Shown here: piece after piece, positions 53,846-62,895 of the stretch | Layout of the letters: every line of letters begins with the position of its first letter | Numbering within the stretch: position 1 is the stretch's first letter | NCBI RefSeq assembly: GCF_013409005.1 | Contig: NZ_JACBZO010000001.1 | Location: 434,001-498,000 of the forward strand | DNA length: 64,000 nucleotides | From: Demequina lutea | GTDB lineage: Bacteria > Actinomycetota > Actinomycetes > Actinomycetales > Demequinaceae | Reading direction: 5' to 3' | Position numbers and translations under genes: made by a program | Notes under the pieces: generated by a model | What the model was told of the DNA's origin: nothing | What the model saw: only the letters and a program-made list of their open reading frames with translations | The model's database searches: none

Positions 53846-55105
53846 ATGACTATGGACTCGCCTCCCGACCGGATCCGGCGCCCGGGAGGTTGGCTGCCCG
53901 AAAAACAGGATGACCTCGAGGACTGGATCGAGGGGCACCGGGAACGCGTGGAAGCGCAGCGGGAAAACGTCCAATTGCACCCGGTGATCCTCGAGTTCCA
54001 GGATCTGATTGCCAGAGACCCGGTCGTCCGGCTCTACATGACGGAGATGATCAAGCAGGTTCCGAAATCTAAGCCCTACCGCAAGAGGCACCTCACAAGC
54101 GTCGACCAGATGCTCCTGCTGATCAACGAGATCCTCACCACGGCCCCGGAATTCAGTGATGGCGGCATGATCACCACCCCGCTGACAGCTCTCCTCGACT
54201 GGACCATGGGGACGGAGGCAGGGTTCGCTGCGCACCGCGACCCGCGCATCGTCGCGATGTTCCGCAAGGTGTTGGATGCCTGGTGCGTGTTCCTGACGAG
54301 CGAGGAGTCACTGTACGTATTGAATGACTCGCCCTCCGGGTGGATGTCAGAGAAGGCTCGGGAGGTCGTCGGGATGGACGACTACGAGTACGATCCTCTG
54401 GCCGCGCATTGGGGATTCACCTCGTGGAATGACTTCTTCGCCCGACGGCTGACCGCGACCTCCCGGCCTGTGGCGGATCGAGAGGACGACAAGGTAATCG
54501 TCAGTGCGTGCGAGTCGACTCCGTGCAAGATCAGCTCGGACGTGCAACGTCAGAGCAGGTTTTGGGTCAAGAATCAGCCCTACTCTCTCGATGACCTCCT
54601 CGCACGAGATGAATCTGTGGACCAGTTCGTCGGCGGGACCGTGTACCAGGCGTTTTTGAGTGCGCTGAACTACCACCGTTGGCATGCGCCGGTCGCGGGA
54701 ACGATCGTCCGGGCGTATTTGAGAGACGGCACGTATTTCTCCGAAGCGGACTCCGAGGGTGTCGAGGCGGTCGATCCGACTCTGTCGCAGTCGTATCTGG
54801 CTCATGTCGCGGCCCGGGCGATCATCCTGATCAAGGCAGATGATCCGGTGATCGGTTTGATGGCGATGATCCCGGTCGGCATGGTCGAGGTCTCCTCCTG
54901 CGTCATCGATCCCGAAATCGTGCCCGGATACCACGTCAACAAAGGCGACGAGTTGGGCTACTTCCAGTTCGGTGGGTCGACCGCGTGTCTCGTCTTCCGG
55001 CCCGGCGTAATCGACGAGTTCGCCCTTGCCGCTCTGCCCCAACCACAGGATCCAAACGCGCCCCTAGTGCGCGTCCGGTCCAAGCTCGCCACAGCCAGAT
55101 CCTGA
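53846..55105 (+). CDS. Phosphatidylserine decarboxylase-family enzyme (PsiD-like)
   Basis: A 419-residue protein of the decarboxylase group with an N-terminal PSDC domain (LHPVILEFQDLIARDPVVRL ... PEFSDGGMITTPLTALLDW) and the catalytic fold after it (WNDFFARRLT, NYHRWHAPVAGTIVRAYLRD, IPVGMVEVSSC). The self-cleavage site that makes the pyruvoyl group is FQFGGSTACLVF near the C-terminus. The same architecture is found in tryptophan decarboxylase PsiD of fungi and in many bacterial proteins with unknown amino-acid substrates. The start at 53846 skips a weak upstream GTG/ATG. It stands alone between IS fragments, so it may be acquired. Confidence 0.85.
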   Translation: MTMDSPPDRIRRPGGWLPEKQDDLEDWIEGHRERVEAQRENVQLHPVILEFQDLIARDPVVRLYMTEMIKQVPKSKPYRKRHLTSVDQMLLLINEILTTAPEFSDGGMITTPLTALLDWTMGTEAGFAAHRDPRIVAMFRKVLDAWCVFLTSEESLYVLNDSPSGWMSEKAREVVGMDDYEYDPLAAHWGFTSWNDFFARRLTATSRPVADREDDKVIVSACESTPCKISSDVQRQSRFWVKNQPYSLDDLLARDESVDQFVGGTVYQAFLSALNYHRWHAPVAGTIVRAYLRDGTYFSEADSEGVEAVDPTLSQSYLAHVAARAIILIKADDPVIGLMAMIPVGMVEVSSCVIDPEIVPGYHVNKGDELGYFQFGGSTACLVFRPGVIDEFALAALPQPQDPNAPLVRVRSKLATARS

Positions 55106-55255
55106 CCTGAATGCACACCGCGCAGCGCTTATGTCGAGCCGCCAAAAGGGGTACGCCTCGCAATCGGCGCGGTCAAAACCAGTAGGCAAGGGTGCAGGGC
55201 TGGTCCGCCTCCCGGACGTGGAGGTAGCGCCCTATGCGTAGTCTCTTTTCAATTC

Positions 55256-55505
55256 TGTCGACGCTCCTCGAAAGCTAGTCCGGTAGCGCTCTTCGAAAAC
55301 TTGGCCACCCAGGCAGATTGGTTGGGTGATCACAGTGAACGAATGGGCGGAGATCCGTCACCTGCATGGCACTGCGGGCATGTCGATCCGGGGGATAGCG
55401 GCGCATCTGCGGCTCGCCCGGGACACGGTCGCGAGGACGTTGGCGGCCGATGGTCCGCCCGCGTATTCGAGACCGCCAGACCCCCCGGAGGCTTTAAGAG
55501 GCGTT
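55256..55505 (+). mobile_element. IS21-family left-end fragment
   Basis: TGTCGAC at 55256 starts an IS21-type end; 55326 begins a truncated istA (TVNEWAEIRHLHGTAGMSIR, then GIAAHLRLARDTVARTL). It breaks off after about 60 residues. Different enough from the intact element at 43254 to be a separate arrival. The stretch 55106-55255 before it holds nothing I recognise. Confidence 0.8.
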
Positions 55506-55524
55506 TCGTGAGAAACCTCGGACG

Positions 55525-55565
55525 CAACAACAGGCACCGATCACTACGATCGGCGCCTGTTGTTG
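55525..55565. terminator. Strong hairpin terminator of the ABC operon
   Basis: CAACAACAGGC (55525-55535) pairs with GCCTGTTGTTG (55555-55565), with CCGATC/GATCGG inside. It lies 41 bases after the substrate-binding protein stop on the minus strand and would also stop plus-strand reads from the IS21 fragment. Confidence 0.85.
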
Positions 55566-55606
55566 GCAGAGTATCTAAAGAAGGCTCTGCGTCATGCCAC
55601 CTCGGC

Positions 55607-56605
55607 TCACGGTGCTGGCAGGAAGTCGCGGTTGATGAACGTGGAGTAATCGGGAATCGTCGCAGTCGACGGGAGGTTCCCCTCGGTCTTGGCCCACTGA
55701 CCTAGGGACGACAGCCCGGTCGGCAGGTCGGACGGTAGTTCGATCGTGTAGTCGAACTCCGGCAGGATCGTCTTGACGAGATCAGGTGAAAGTTGGGTGG
55801 CCGTGGCGACGGCGCTGACCGCGCTGGCCTTCTGGCTCGTCAGGTCCTTGCTGGCCTTTTCCAATGCTAGTTCGAATGACTTGAGCGCATCGGCTTTGTT
55901 TTTGACGGCGGTCGTCGATGCTAGGTAGAGACTCTGTTGAACATAGGTTCCTGCTGCTGGCTTGAGCACGACGGCGTCGCTTCCGAGAGCCGCGATGACC
56001 TGCTGCTGGAAAGGCTGGAAGATGGAAACTGCGGGCACGTTGCCCTGCTGCATTGCGGTAACGATCGCCGAAGGGGCGACGTTGATCAGCTGGGCATCGA
56101 CGCCAGATTGCTTCAGGAAGCTGGCGCCGAAGTACGCTGCGCTAGTTCCGAGGGGTGTCCCGACCTTTTTGCCCGCGAGGTCGGCGGCGGTTTTGATGCC
56201 GGCTTTCGCGCTGCCCACGATGACGGAACCCTTCCAGCGTGAACCGTCAGCAATGATGACCATGTTCTTGGCGCTGGCAAGAGCTGCGGAGACGGGGACG
56301 TCCGCGGAAGTGGTGATGTCGACCTGCCCGGCGGCAAGAGCTTGGAGTGATTGAACGCCCGTGGAGAAGTCGATCACCTTCACAGTGAGGCCTTCGGATT
56401 TGAAGTACCCGTTCGCTTCGGCGACGGGCACTTGTGCCCACGAAGGATCCGGAACGAAGCCGACGGTCAGGGTTTTGGACGCGGCGCTGTTGTTGGCGGC
56501 GGTCGTGTTCGAAGAGGAACAGGCGCTGAGAGAGGTGGCAACGATCGCCCCAAGGGCGAGCACGAAGACGCGATTTGCGAGGGGCCGGCGAAATGTGGAG
56601 GGCAT
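55607..56605 (-). CDS. ABC importer substrate-binding lipoprotein (SsuA/TauA/NMT1-like)
   Basis: A 332-residue exported protein with lipobox LSAC (near residue 29), then LTVGFVPDPSWAQVPVAEAN, LAAGQVDITTSADVPVSAAL and AAMQQGNVPA-like segments of the NMT1/SsuA family that binds sulfonates, nitrate, taurine or pyrimidine precursors. Last gene of the operon with ATPase and permease. Ligand unknown; the neighbouring arylsulfotransferase-like gene hints at a sulfur compound (inference). Confidence 0.9.
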   Translation of the reverse strand: MPSTFRRPLANRVFVLALGAIVATSLSACSSSNTTAANNSAASKTLTVGFVPDPSWAQVPVAEANGYFKSEGLTVKVIDFSTGVQSLQALAAGQVDITTSADVPVSAALASAKNMVIIADGSRWKGSVIVGSAKAGIKTAADLAGKKVGTPLGTSAAYFGASFLKQSGVDAQLINVAPSAIVTAMQQGNVPAVSIFQPFQQQVIAALGSDAVVLKPAAGTYVQQSLYLASTTAVKNKADALKSFELALEKASKDLTSQKASAVSAVATATQLSPDLVKTILPEFDYTIELPSDLPTGLSSLGQWAKTEGNLPSTATIPDYSTFINRDFLPAP

Positions 56606-56713
56606 GCGGATTCCTTCTGTATGCGGTAGTGGGGAAGGGGGTGTGGTGCTAGGTGAAGTCGGGGGGAGGAGCGGAACTACCTGGAAAGTGAAGTCGGTCC
56701 GATATTGGCCGCC

Positions 56714-57571
56714 TCACGAGCTCATCGTGGAGTCGACGGCGAAGGTCGCTGTAGCCTGCGGCGTCTGCCAGCTGGCCAGCCGGCCGCTCGGGCGGCGAAG
56801 GGTTGTCGATCGTGGCGGCGAGTTGGCCGTCTCATGGAGTTCATCGTGGAGTCGACGACGAAGGTCGCTGTAGCCTGCGGCGTCTGCCAACTTGCCAGCC
56901 GGCCGCTCGGGCGGCAAAGGGTTCTCGATCGTGGCGGCGAGTTGGCCGTCTCGGAGAACGAAGATTGTCTGTGAAAGCCGGATGGCCTCGTCCACGTCGT
57001 GCGTGACGAAGACGACGGTGCGGCCAAGTCGTGACCAGAGGTCTGTCACGAGGTCCTGCATCCGCAGGCGAGTCTGTGCATCCAGGGCGGCGAAGGGTTC
57101 ATCCATGAGCATGACCTCAGGCTCGCCGGCAAGCATTCGGGCGATGCCAGCACGTTGACGCATTCCCCCGGACAAAGCAACCGGACGCTGACGCTTGACC
57201 TCGAGGGGCAGTCCGACGACGGTCAGCAGCTCATCGATGATCGGTTCCATGTCCCGCTTCGGCGTACCTTTGGCCTGCAGAGCGAACGCGACGTTGGCTC
57301 TGATAGTTGCCCAAGGAAAGAGGATGTCGCGCTGGAAAACCATGCCGCGACTCGGGTCTCTCCCCAGGATCGGTTCGGCGTCGGCGGTGACGTGTCCACT
57401 TGTCGGGCTCTCTATCCCTGCTAGGCATCGTAGGAGCGTGGATTTACCGCTGCCGGATGGGCCGACCAGGACCACGAACGATCCGGACTTGATGTCGAGG
57501 TTTACCGCGCGAAGAGCAGGTGCGGCCTTGGTCTTGTATGTGACTCCGAGGTCATGAACTGCGAGATCCAT
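56714..57571 (-). CDS. ABC importer ATPase (SsuB/TauB-like) with duplicated 3' end
   Basis: A 285-residue ATPase: Walker A VGPSGSGKST, Q-loop VFQRDILFPW, signature LSGGMRQRAGIARML, Walker B VMLMDEPFAALD and switch His VTHDVDEA. The ATG at 57571 gives the family N-terminus. The last 119 bases of normal sequence are duplicated in tandem (56723/56842); since 119 is not a multiple of three, the second pass is read in another frame and adds an unrelated tail (ETANSPPRSTTLRRPSG...). The catalytic core is untouched. Confidence 0.93.
   Translation of the reverse strand: MDLAVHDLGVTYKTKAAPALRAVNLDIKSGSFVVLVGPSGSGKSTLLRCLAGIESPTSGHVTADAEPILGRDPSRGMVFQRDILFPWATIRANVAFALQAKGTPKRDMEPIIDELLTVVGLPLEVKRQRPVALSGGMRQRAGIARMLAGEPEVMLMDEPFAALDAQTRLRMQDLVTDLWSRLGRTVVFVTHDVDEAIRLSQTIFVLRDGQLAATIENPLPPERPAGKLADAAGYSDLRRRLHDELHETANSPPRSTTLRRPSGRLASWQTPQATATFAVDSTMSS
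56723..56952. repeat. 119-bp tandem duplication in the ATPase gene
   Basis: Starting CATCGTGGAGTCGAC at 56723 and again at 56842; the copies differ by a handful of bases (for example CCAGCTGG/CCAACTTG) and run to GTTGGCCGTCTC in both. Confidence 0.95.
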
Positions 57572-57572
57572 G

Positions 57573-58445
57573 TCAGTTCTCCTCTTTGGCCCAGGCGACG
57601 AATGGCCGCGCCACGTTGACAATGAGTTGGTCGCAGATCGCGCCGATAACCCCCAGAACTGCCAGCAGGAAAATCAGCCGGTCGGCTTGGGAGAACAGCT
57701 GTGCCTGTGAGATTCGATAGCCCAGACCATTGATGGTCCCGGTCATTTCCGCGACGACGATCACCACGAAAGCCGTCGCGCAGCCGACACGCATGCCTGC
57801 GACGATGTCGGGGAGAGCCTCCGGCAGGATGACCTTCCGGAGTGTTAGCCAGCGGGATGAGCCCAGGCAGCCGCTGACCTGCAAGTAGTCGGCCGGCGTT
57901 GAGGCAAGGCCCGCGTGGGCGTTGATCCAGACGGGAACGAACACGCCGAGTGCGACGACCACATACTTGCTCGCATCGCCGATGCCGAACCAGAGAATCG
58001 CGAGTGGAATCAAGCCGATAGTCGGAATGGGCGCAAGCAGCCTCAGGACGGGCTGAAGGATAAACCTCCCCGTTCTAGTCGTCGCAGTCCCGAGTGCCAG
58101 GGCGATTCCGAGGACCGTACCGATGACGAATCCCACAGCAGTCTCTCGAATGCTCGCCGTGATATCAGGGCCGAGCAGACCCTGTTGCCACATCTGGACG
58201 CCAGCACGCCACACAGCAGGCACGCTCGGGAAGAGATTGTCTGGGAACAGGCGGGTGGCGTAGAGAAAGGACCACACCGCTACGAGCAGGGCGATTCCGA
58301 GGATGGCGCCCCCTCCGAATGTCCCGGCAAGGCGTGCCACGCTTCTCGAACTGGTGGATCGAGGGCTGGAGGATGTCGTCGTCGGCGGGCTTACCGTCGG
58401 GTCTGCACGGCGCACGGGACGTGTGACGAGCGTCTCCGTCAGCAT
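57573..58445 (-). CDS. ABC importer permease (SsuC/TauC-like)
   Basis: A 290-residue membrane protein with six helices after a Thr/Ser-rich N-terminus. The EAA loop (LRKVILPEALPDIVAGMRVG) is near residue 200 and the ASIRETAVGFVIGTVLGIAL helix is typical of BPD type-1 permeases for sulfonate or nitrate. ATG 58445 overlaps the stop of the arylsulfotransferase-like gene by seven bases, so the genes are in one operon. Confidence 0.92.
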   Translation of the reverse strand: MLTETLVTRPVRRADPTVSPPTTTSSSPRSTSSRSVARLAGTFGGGAILGIALLVAVWSFLYATRLFPDNLFPSVPAVWRAGVQMWQQGLLGPDITASIRETAVGFVIGTVLGIALALGTATTRTGRFILQPVLRLLAPIPTIGLIPLAILWFGIGDASKYVVVALGVFVPVWINAHAGLASTPADYLQVSGCLGSSRWLTLRKVILPEALPDIVAGMRVGCATAFVVIVVAEMTGTINGLGYRISQAQLFSQADRLIFLLAVLGVIGAICDQLIVNVARPFVAWAKEEN

Positions 58446-59755
58446 GAGCTTTGCTGATCGACGAACACGCCGACCTTTTCTGTTGCGGCCGGCACCCACT
58501 CGAAGGGCACCGCCTGCGACCTGTAGACGAGCTTGGTCATCGAGAGGCGGTCGACGCCGGGGACGGTAGCGGCCTGCACCTCGGGTTCACCGGCGATGCC
58601 TGGTGCTTCGTATGGGGAGTGATACTCCCAGACGATCTCGCCGGCGGGGGTTACCTGCAGCAGGCGCCCTTTCATGCCCTCAGTGATTAGCGTGTTGCCG
58701 TTAGGCAGGCGCTGCGCGTTGCTGACGAAGGAGCTGTGGAACTCCCAAGACGGGCGCCCCGAGTCCTCTGCCGTGTATTGCCAGACAATTTCTTTGATCG
58801 ACGGGTCGATCTCGAGGACGCGCGACCCGGCATAGATGCCTAGCGGGGCGGGCGGGTAGCCAGCGCCGCCCTGATTGTCGAACACGAGGATGTTGCCCGC
58901 GCCGGGAAGCCCCTCGGCAATGAAATGGGGGTTGTGCTGGCCGGAAATTTGGTCAACCGGGCGCGGTACGGAGAACCGGTTGATGCGCTGGTGCTCGGCT
59001 CCTGGCTCTTCACCGTAGTAGGGACCGATGCGCCAGACCACAGCACCCGTCTTCTTGTCAATGATTCCGACGACGTTGGCCTTGCGCGTGCTGAAAATGA
59101 TGTTGTCGGGGTGGAAGACGCTAGTCGGATCGGCGTCGTGCCATTTGTTCGGGCCCAGCGTCTTCATGCTGTTCATCTCGAGGTAGCCCCAGACGTCGTC
59201 GGGGCGACGGGCGACGGTCGCGCGGAGGTGCGCCCAACCGGCGGCAGAGAAGCCGAACTCGCTCAGGTGGTCTCCGGCTCGCCAGGTCCAGACGATATCG
59301 CCGGCCGGCGTAACTTCGTAGATGCCCTGATCGCCCACGATGTTCTCACCGAGGTCCGGAACAACGCGCGGCATCGTCACGAGGAGCAGGCGGTTGCCGT
59401 TCGGGAGAAGCTCCCAATCATGGTTCTGCCGAGCTGCACCGCCAGGCGCCTCGCTGCCCCACTCCCACAGGATCTCGCCGCTCCACGACACCTGGCCGAC
59501 GGTCCGGTTCGCGTAGATGCCGCCCGGTGAGCCATCGACTTCAGAAATCTGCACCCCGACATCGCCGATCCTGCCGCCATTCATCTCGGGATCGATGATG
59601 CGCGCCGGGACACCGTAGAAGGGCCACTCGTGGCGAACCTCGCCGTCAAGATCGATCAGTCGGGAGACTCCGTCCGGTCCGCTGAAGAGGACATAGCTCT
59701 CATAGACCTGGGTGCGGTCGAGGTGCACGACACCGGTTGCGGTTTTCACGGTCAT
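58439..59755 (-). CDS. Arylsulfotransferase (ASST)-like beta-propeller protein
   Basis: A 438-residue protein with repeated propeller motifs such as GEILWEWG, GDIVWTWR, GAVVWRIG, KEIVWQYT and GEIVWEYH, and NHDWELLPNGNRLLLVTMPR and SGQHNPHFI with the histidines typical of arylsulfotransferases, which move sulfate between phenolic compounds. No signal peptide is present, so it may act in the cytoplasm. AAAGGGAA precedes ATG 59755, supporting an independent start, yet the frame is open without a stop from the GntR gene. Substrate unknown. Confidence 0.82.
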   Translation of the reverse strand: MTVKTATGVVHLDRTQVYESYVLFSGPDGVSRLIDLDGEVRHEWPFYGVPARIIDPEMNGGRIGDVGVQISEVDGSPGGIYANRTVGQVSWSGEILWEWGSEAPGGAARQNHDWELLPNGNRLLLVTMPRVVPDLGENIVGDQGIYEVTPAGDIVWTWRAGDHLSEFGFSAAGWAHLRATVARRPDDVWGYLEMNSMKTLGPNKWHDADPTSVFHPDNIIFSTRKANVVGIIDKKTGAVVWRIGPYYGEEPGAEHQRINRFSVPRPVDQISGQHNPHFIAEGLPGAGNILVFDNQGGAGYPPAPLGIYAGSRVLEIDPSIKEIVWQYTAEDSGRPSWEFHSSFVSNAQRLPNGNTLITEGMKGRLLQVTPAGEIVWEYHSPYEAPGIAGEPEVQAATVPGVDRLSMTKLVYRSQAVPFEWVPAATEKVGVFVDQQSSC

Positions 59756-60574
59756 TCTTGTTCCCTTTGTTGAATCGGTATTTGGGAAGGTGCGGCGTCG
59801 CCTTGGCGATGGCCGTTCGGGGTAGAGGGCGGGTTCCCTGTCGCTGCGCCCGGTCATAGCGGCGCGATCGCCACGCAGTCGGAGGAACTCGAGAGCGAGG
59901 ACGACTCCGCCGTCCAGCCGCAGGACGCGGTCGACGGAAAGCACCGGGTCCCCAGGCGCAATCTGAAGTTGACTCGCCAACGCATCGCCCGCCGTGGACG
60001 CTTCGATGACCAGATCAGCGCTCCCAAGGGGAAGGCCGAGCTTGCCCTCCAGGAGTGACACGAGATCGTCGCTCTCCAGGACGCAGTCAAGGAGGCCAGC
60101 AGCGAGTTCGACATTCAAGTAGCTGGTGTCGAGCGAGAGGGGCTGATCATCGAGAATGCGGACCCTCTCAATCAGGAGCACAGGTGATCGCACCGGGAGA
60201 TTGAGGGCGGCACTGATGGCCAAAGGCGACGAAACGATGTCGGCCACGAGAACTCGGTTCGTTACTCGTCCGCCGTTGGCACTGGCCGACTCGCTCAATC
60301 CTCGGAGCTCGGCAAAATCCGACCAGTCCCAGTGCGGGCTGATCGTGGTGCCGATGCCGCGACGGCGGGATACGACACCCTGTTTCTGCAGCGCAGCCAG
60401 AGCCGCCCGGATCGCGTTACGGCTGGCGCCGAATTCCAAGATCAGCGCCTCTTCGCTCAGCGCCGTGGGCGTGGCCGAGTTGCGAGCCTCGGCGCGCATG
60501 AGATCGCCCAGCCGGCGAGAAGATTGCTTTCGATCTCCTCGAAGAAGGCCATCGCTGTACGGATCGAATTCCAT
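59756..60574 (-). CDS. GntR-family (HutC/UTRA) regulator, fused in frame to the next gene
   Basis: The first 270 or so residues of an open frame that runs to 58439. The N-terminal winged helix (EEALILEFGASRNAIRAALA then ALQKQGVVSRRRGIGTTI) is followed by a UTRA effector domain (VRSPVLLIERVRILDDQPLS ... DPVLSVDRVLRLDGGVVLAL). After it comes a basic linker (RPSPRRRRTFPNTDSTKGTR) and then the ASST-like protein with no stop codon between. Either it is a 711-residue regulator-enzyme fusion, or the stop was lost. It should control this operon in response to a small ligand. Confidence 0.82.
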
Positions 60575-61051
60575 GGCTCGACGCTACAGACGAGTTGTGT
60601 CGCCTGAACGTCCGCTACATTGTGGCTAAGTTTCGCCACCTTTGTTGGCGTGATTTCAAGGAGCGGAGCGAGGTAACGCCGGAAGATTTTTCTCGTCCAG
60701 GCCTGAAAGGCGGGCGTCGACAGCAAAAGCGCTGGTCTCTGAACTCGCCCAGCGAACGTTCTGTAGCCTGCTTGGACCGACGTCGCTCAGTCTCATTTTC
60801 CTTGTGCCTTGATTCCCCGCTTGGGCCCAAGCGCGTGAAGCACACGCAAGTTGCGTGGGCGGTTTTCGGCGCGCGGCGCGCAAATACTCCTGCTTGAACC
60901 TGAGCCGACGGCAGTACTTTCAGCTGCGTCACCCGGGGGTAGGCCTGTGTGGATACTGGCGATGAGGTCGTGGCGCCGAAGTTGGGGACTCCAACTGTCG
61001 ATTGGCCGAACGGCTGGCGCGGGCCGACCGCAGAAGAGCGCCACGACTCAA
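60575..61051. other. 477-base gap with the ABC operon promoter region
   Basis: No gene recognised. It should contain the promoter and operator of the GntR-led operon (minus strand) and the 3' flank of the allophanate hydrolase gene. Confidence 0.5.
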
Positions 61052-62746
61052 CTACTGCCGCGCAAGGTACTCGCGCCAGCCGCCGAACTCGGTGATGTCG
61101 GAGCCCTCGGGGAAGGAGCATCCAAAGCCGAGCACCTCGCGTCCGTCGGCCAGCTCGATCTTTCCGAGCGACATCGGTTGCGGCAGTCCGGCGAGGAAGG
61201 CGCCGAGTGCCGCTGGGGACAGCGACCAGAGTTCACCGGCGAGCTGCGCGCCCTCGCCCGCGGCGACTCTCACGACTCCCGGCTTCGCGACAGCGCCGGG
61301 AAGCGCGACCATCCGATAGTCGGTTGAGGTCGCGACCTCGCCGAGCGGGCGCGCGTGACGGGACATGAGCTGGTGGTTGAGCGGCTGCCCGGTGAGGTGG
61401 GCACCGAAGACGGCGAGGTCGATTCCCCCGGTGGGGAAGACCGTCGGCTGCTCACCGAGAAGAAGGGCGGCGAGGTCGATGGCAATCTGGTCGTCGAAGC
61501 TCCGCACGATCATGGAGACACCGAAGAGGCCGTCGCTGGCTTCGCCCGCGGGGAGAGCCACCCCTGCCAGGTCGAGCAGGTTCATGAAGTTGGTGAAGGT
61601 ACCCATCCGTGAGTTCGCGCCGATCGGATCGACCTCGAGGTCGGCGAGCGTGGGATGGTCGGGGGTGGTGGGTGTGAGCAGCGCGTCGAAGCCGTCAAGA
61701 AGTTCCAAGGCTTTCCGTTTATACCGGGCGACTCGATCCTGGTCGGCGACCAGCGCGTGACCGGCGTGCGCTGCCGCCGCGCTGACGATGCGAGCGACGG
61801 TCGGATCCGCGCCATCCGGATGCTGTGCCATGAAGTCGCCGTATGCGGCATATCGCTCAGCGACCAGGGCGCCGTCGTAGAGCAGCTTGGCGCAGTCGAG
61901 CAGTGGTTGGATGTCGACCTCTGCCGTCGCGACACCGGCGGTCTCGAGCGCCGAGACCGATGCGGCGAACAGCGCTCGTCGCTCAGCGGATAGCCCTTCG
62001 AGAAGCCGGGGTACCGGGACCGCGACCCGCGAGTTGGTCGAAGCCGCGAGGTTCACATCGGCGGGCCACGCGCGTGACGTCGGGTCGAGCGAGGAGGGTC
62101 CTGCCATGACGCGCATCACCGTCGTGGCGAGTTCGAGAGTCGTGGCGAAGGCGGTGAGACAGTCGTAGGAACGGCAGGCGGGCACCACACCGTCGAGGGG
62201 GATGATGCCGAGTGTGGCTTTGATGCCGATGATCCCGTTGAGCGCGGCGGGAACGCGCCCCGAACCTGCGGTGTCGGTGCCGAGAGCGAAGTCCACGATT
62301 CCTAGCGCGACGCTCACGGCCGAGCCGCTCGAAGAGCCCCCCGAGATGCGCTCTGGGAAACGGCTGTTGCGCACGGCACCGTAAGGGCTCCGCGTGCCGA
62401 CCAGGCCGGTGGCGAACTGGTCGAGATTGGTCTTGCCCATGACCAGGGCGCCCGCGGCGATCAGCCGCTCGACAGCGGTGGCGGAGCGCTCCGGTAGGTG
62501 CAGGAAGGATGGATGCCCGGCGGTAGTCGGCAAGCCCGCGACGTGGATGTTGTCTTTGACGGCAACCAGGAGTCCGGCGAGCGGCAACCGCTCGCCGGCT
62601 GCGACGCGGGTATCGAGCTCGGCGGCGGCCGCGGTGAGTTCCGAGGGATCACGAAGCGTGATCCAGATCTCGGGTCGGTCGACCTCGCGCAGGCGGGCGA
62701 GTGCACGGGTAACGCGTGCGGCGGCTGACTCGACTGTCGGGGGCAT
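61052..62746 (-). CDS. atzF: Allophanate hydrolase
   Basis: A 564-residue two-domain enzyme that splits allophanate to ammonia and CO2, second step of urea breakdown. Domain 1 is an amidase with the Ser-cisSer-Lys triad: Lys in LLVAVKDNIHVAG (about 63), and GGSSSGSAVSVALG then GTDTAGSGRVPAA. Domain 2, from about residue 460, is the C-terminal part specific to allophanate hydrolases (LAVFGAHLTGQPLNHQLMSR ... LGFGCSFPEGSDITEFGGWR). Divergent from urea carboxylase across an operator-like dyad. Confidence 0.94.
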   Translation of the reverse strand: MPPTVESAAARVTRALARLREVDRPEIWITLRDPSELTAAAAELDTRVAAGERLPLAGLLVAVKDNIHVAGLPTTAGHPSFLHLPERSATAVERLIAAGALVMGKTNLDQFATGLVGTRSPYGAVRNSRFPERISGGSSSGSAVSVALGIVDFALGTDTAGSGRVPAALNGIIGIKATLGIIPLDGVVPACRSYDCLTAFATTLELATTVMRVMAGPSSLDPTSRAWPADVNLAASTNSRVAVPVPRLLEGLSAERRALFAASVSALETAGVATAEVDIQPLLDCAKLLYDGALVAERYAAYGDFMAQHPDGADPTVARIVSAAAAHAGHALVADQDRVARYKRKALELLDGFDALLTPTTPDHPTLADLEVDPIGANSRMGTFTNFMNLLDLAGVALPAGEASDGLFGVSMIVRSFDDQIAIDLAALLLGEQPTVFPTGGIDLAVFGAHLTGQPLNHQLMSRHARPLGEVATSTDYRMVALPGAVAKPGVVRVAAGEGAQLAGELWSLSPAALGAFLAGLPQPMSLGKIELADGREVLGFGCSFPEGSDITEFGGWREYLARQ

Positions 62747-62842
62747 GGGCGTCCTCCGTGCGATGCGGCATAGGAACTAAGGGGCGTAGGAACAGTGCGG
62801 CGTAACGAGAACTTAACGTGGTCGGTGCCGACGCGCAACAAA

Positions 62843-62858
62843 TCTATCATACGATAGA
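62843..62858. promoter_or_regulatory. Operator-like palindrome between atzF and uca
   Basis: TCTATCATACGATAGA is a perfect six-base dyad around ATAC. It resembles GntR/FCD-type operators (ATC-N-TA-N-GAT) and lies 38 bases before the urea carboxylase ATG, 97 bases before that of atzF. Confidence 0.65.
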
Positions 62859-62895
62859 AAGTGATCCACCCCGACGACAGGACACTCTTTCACCG

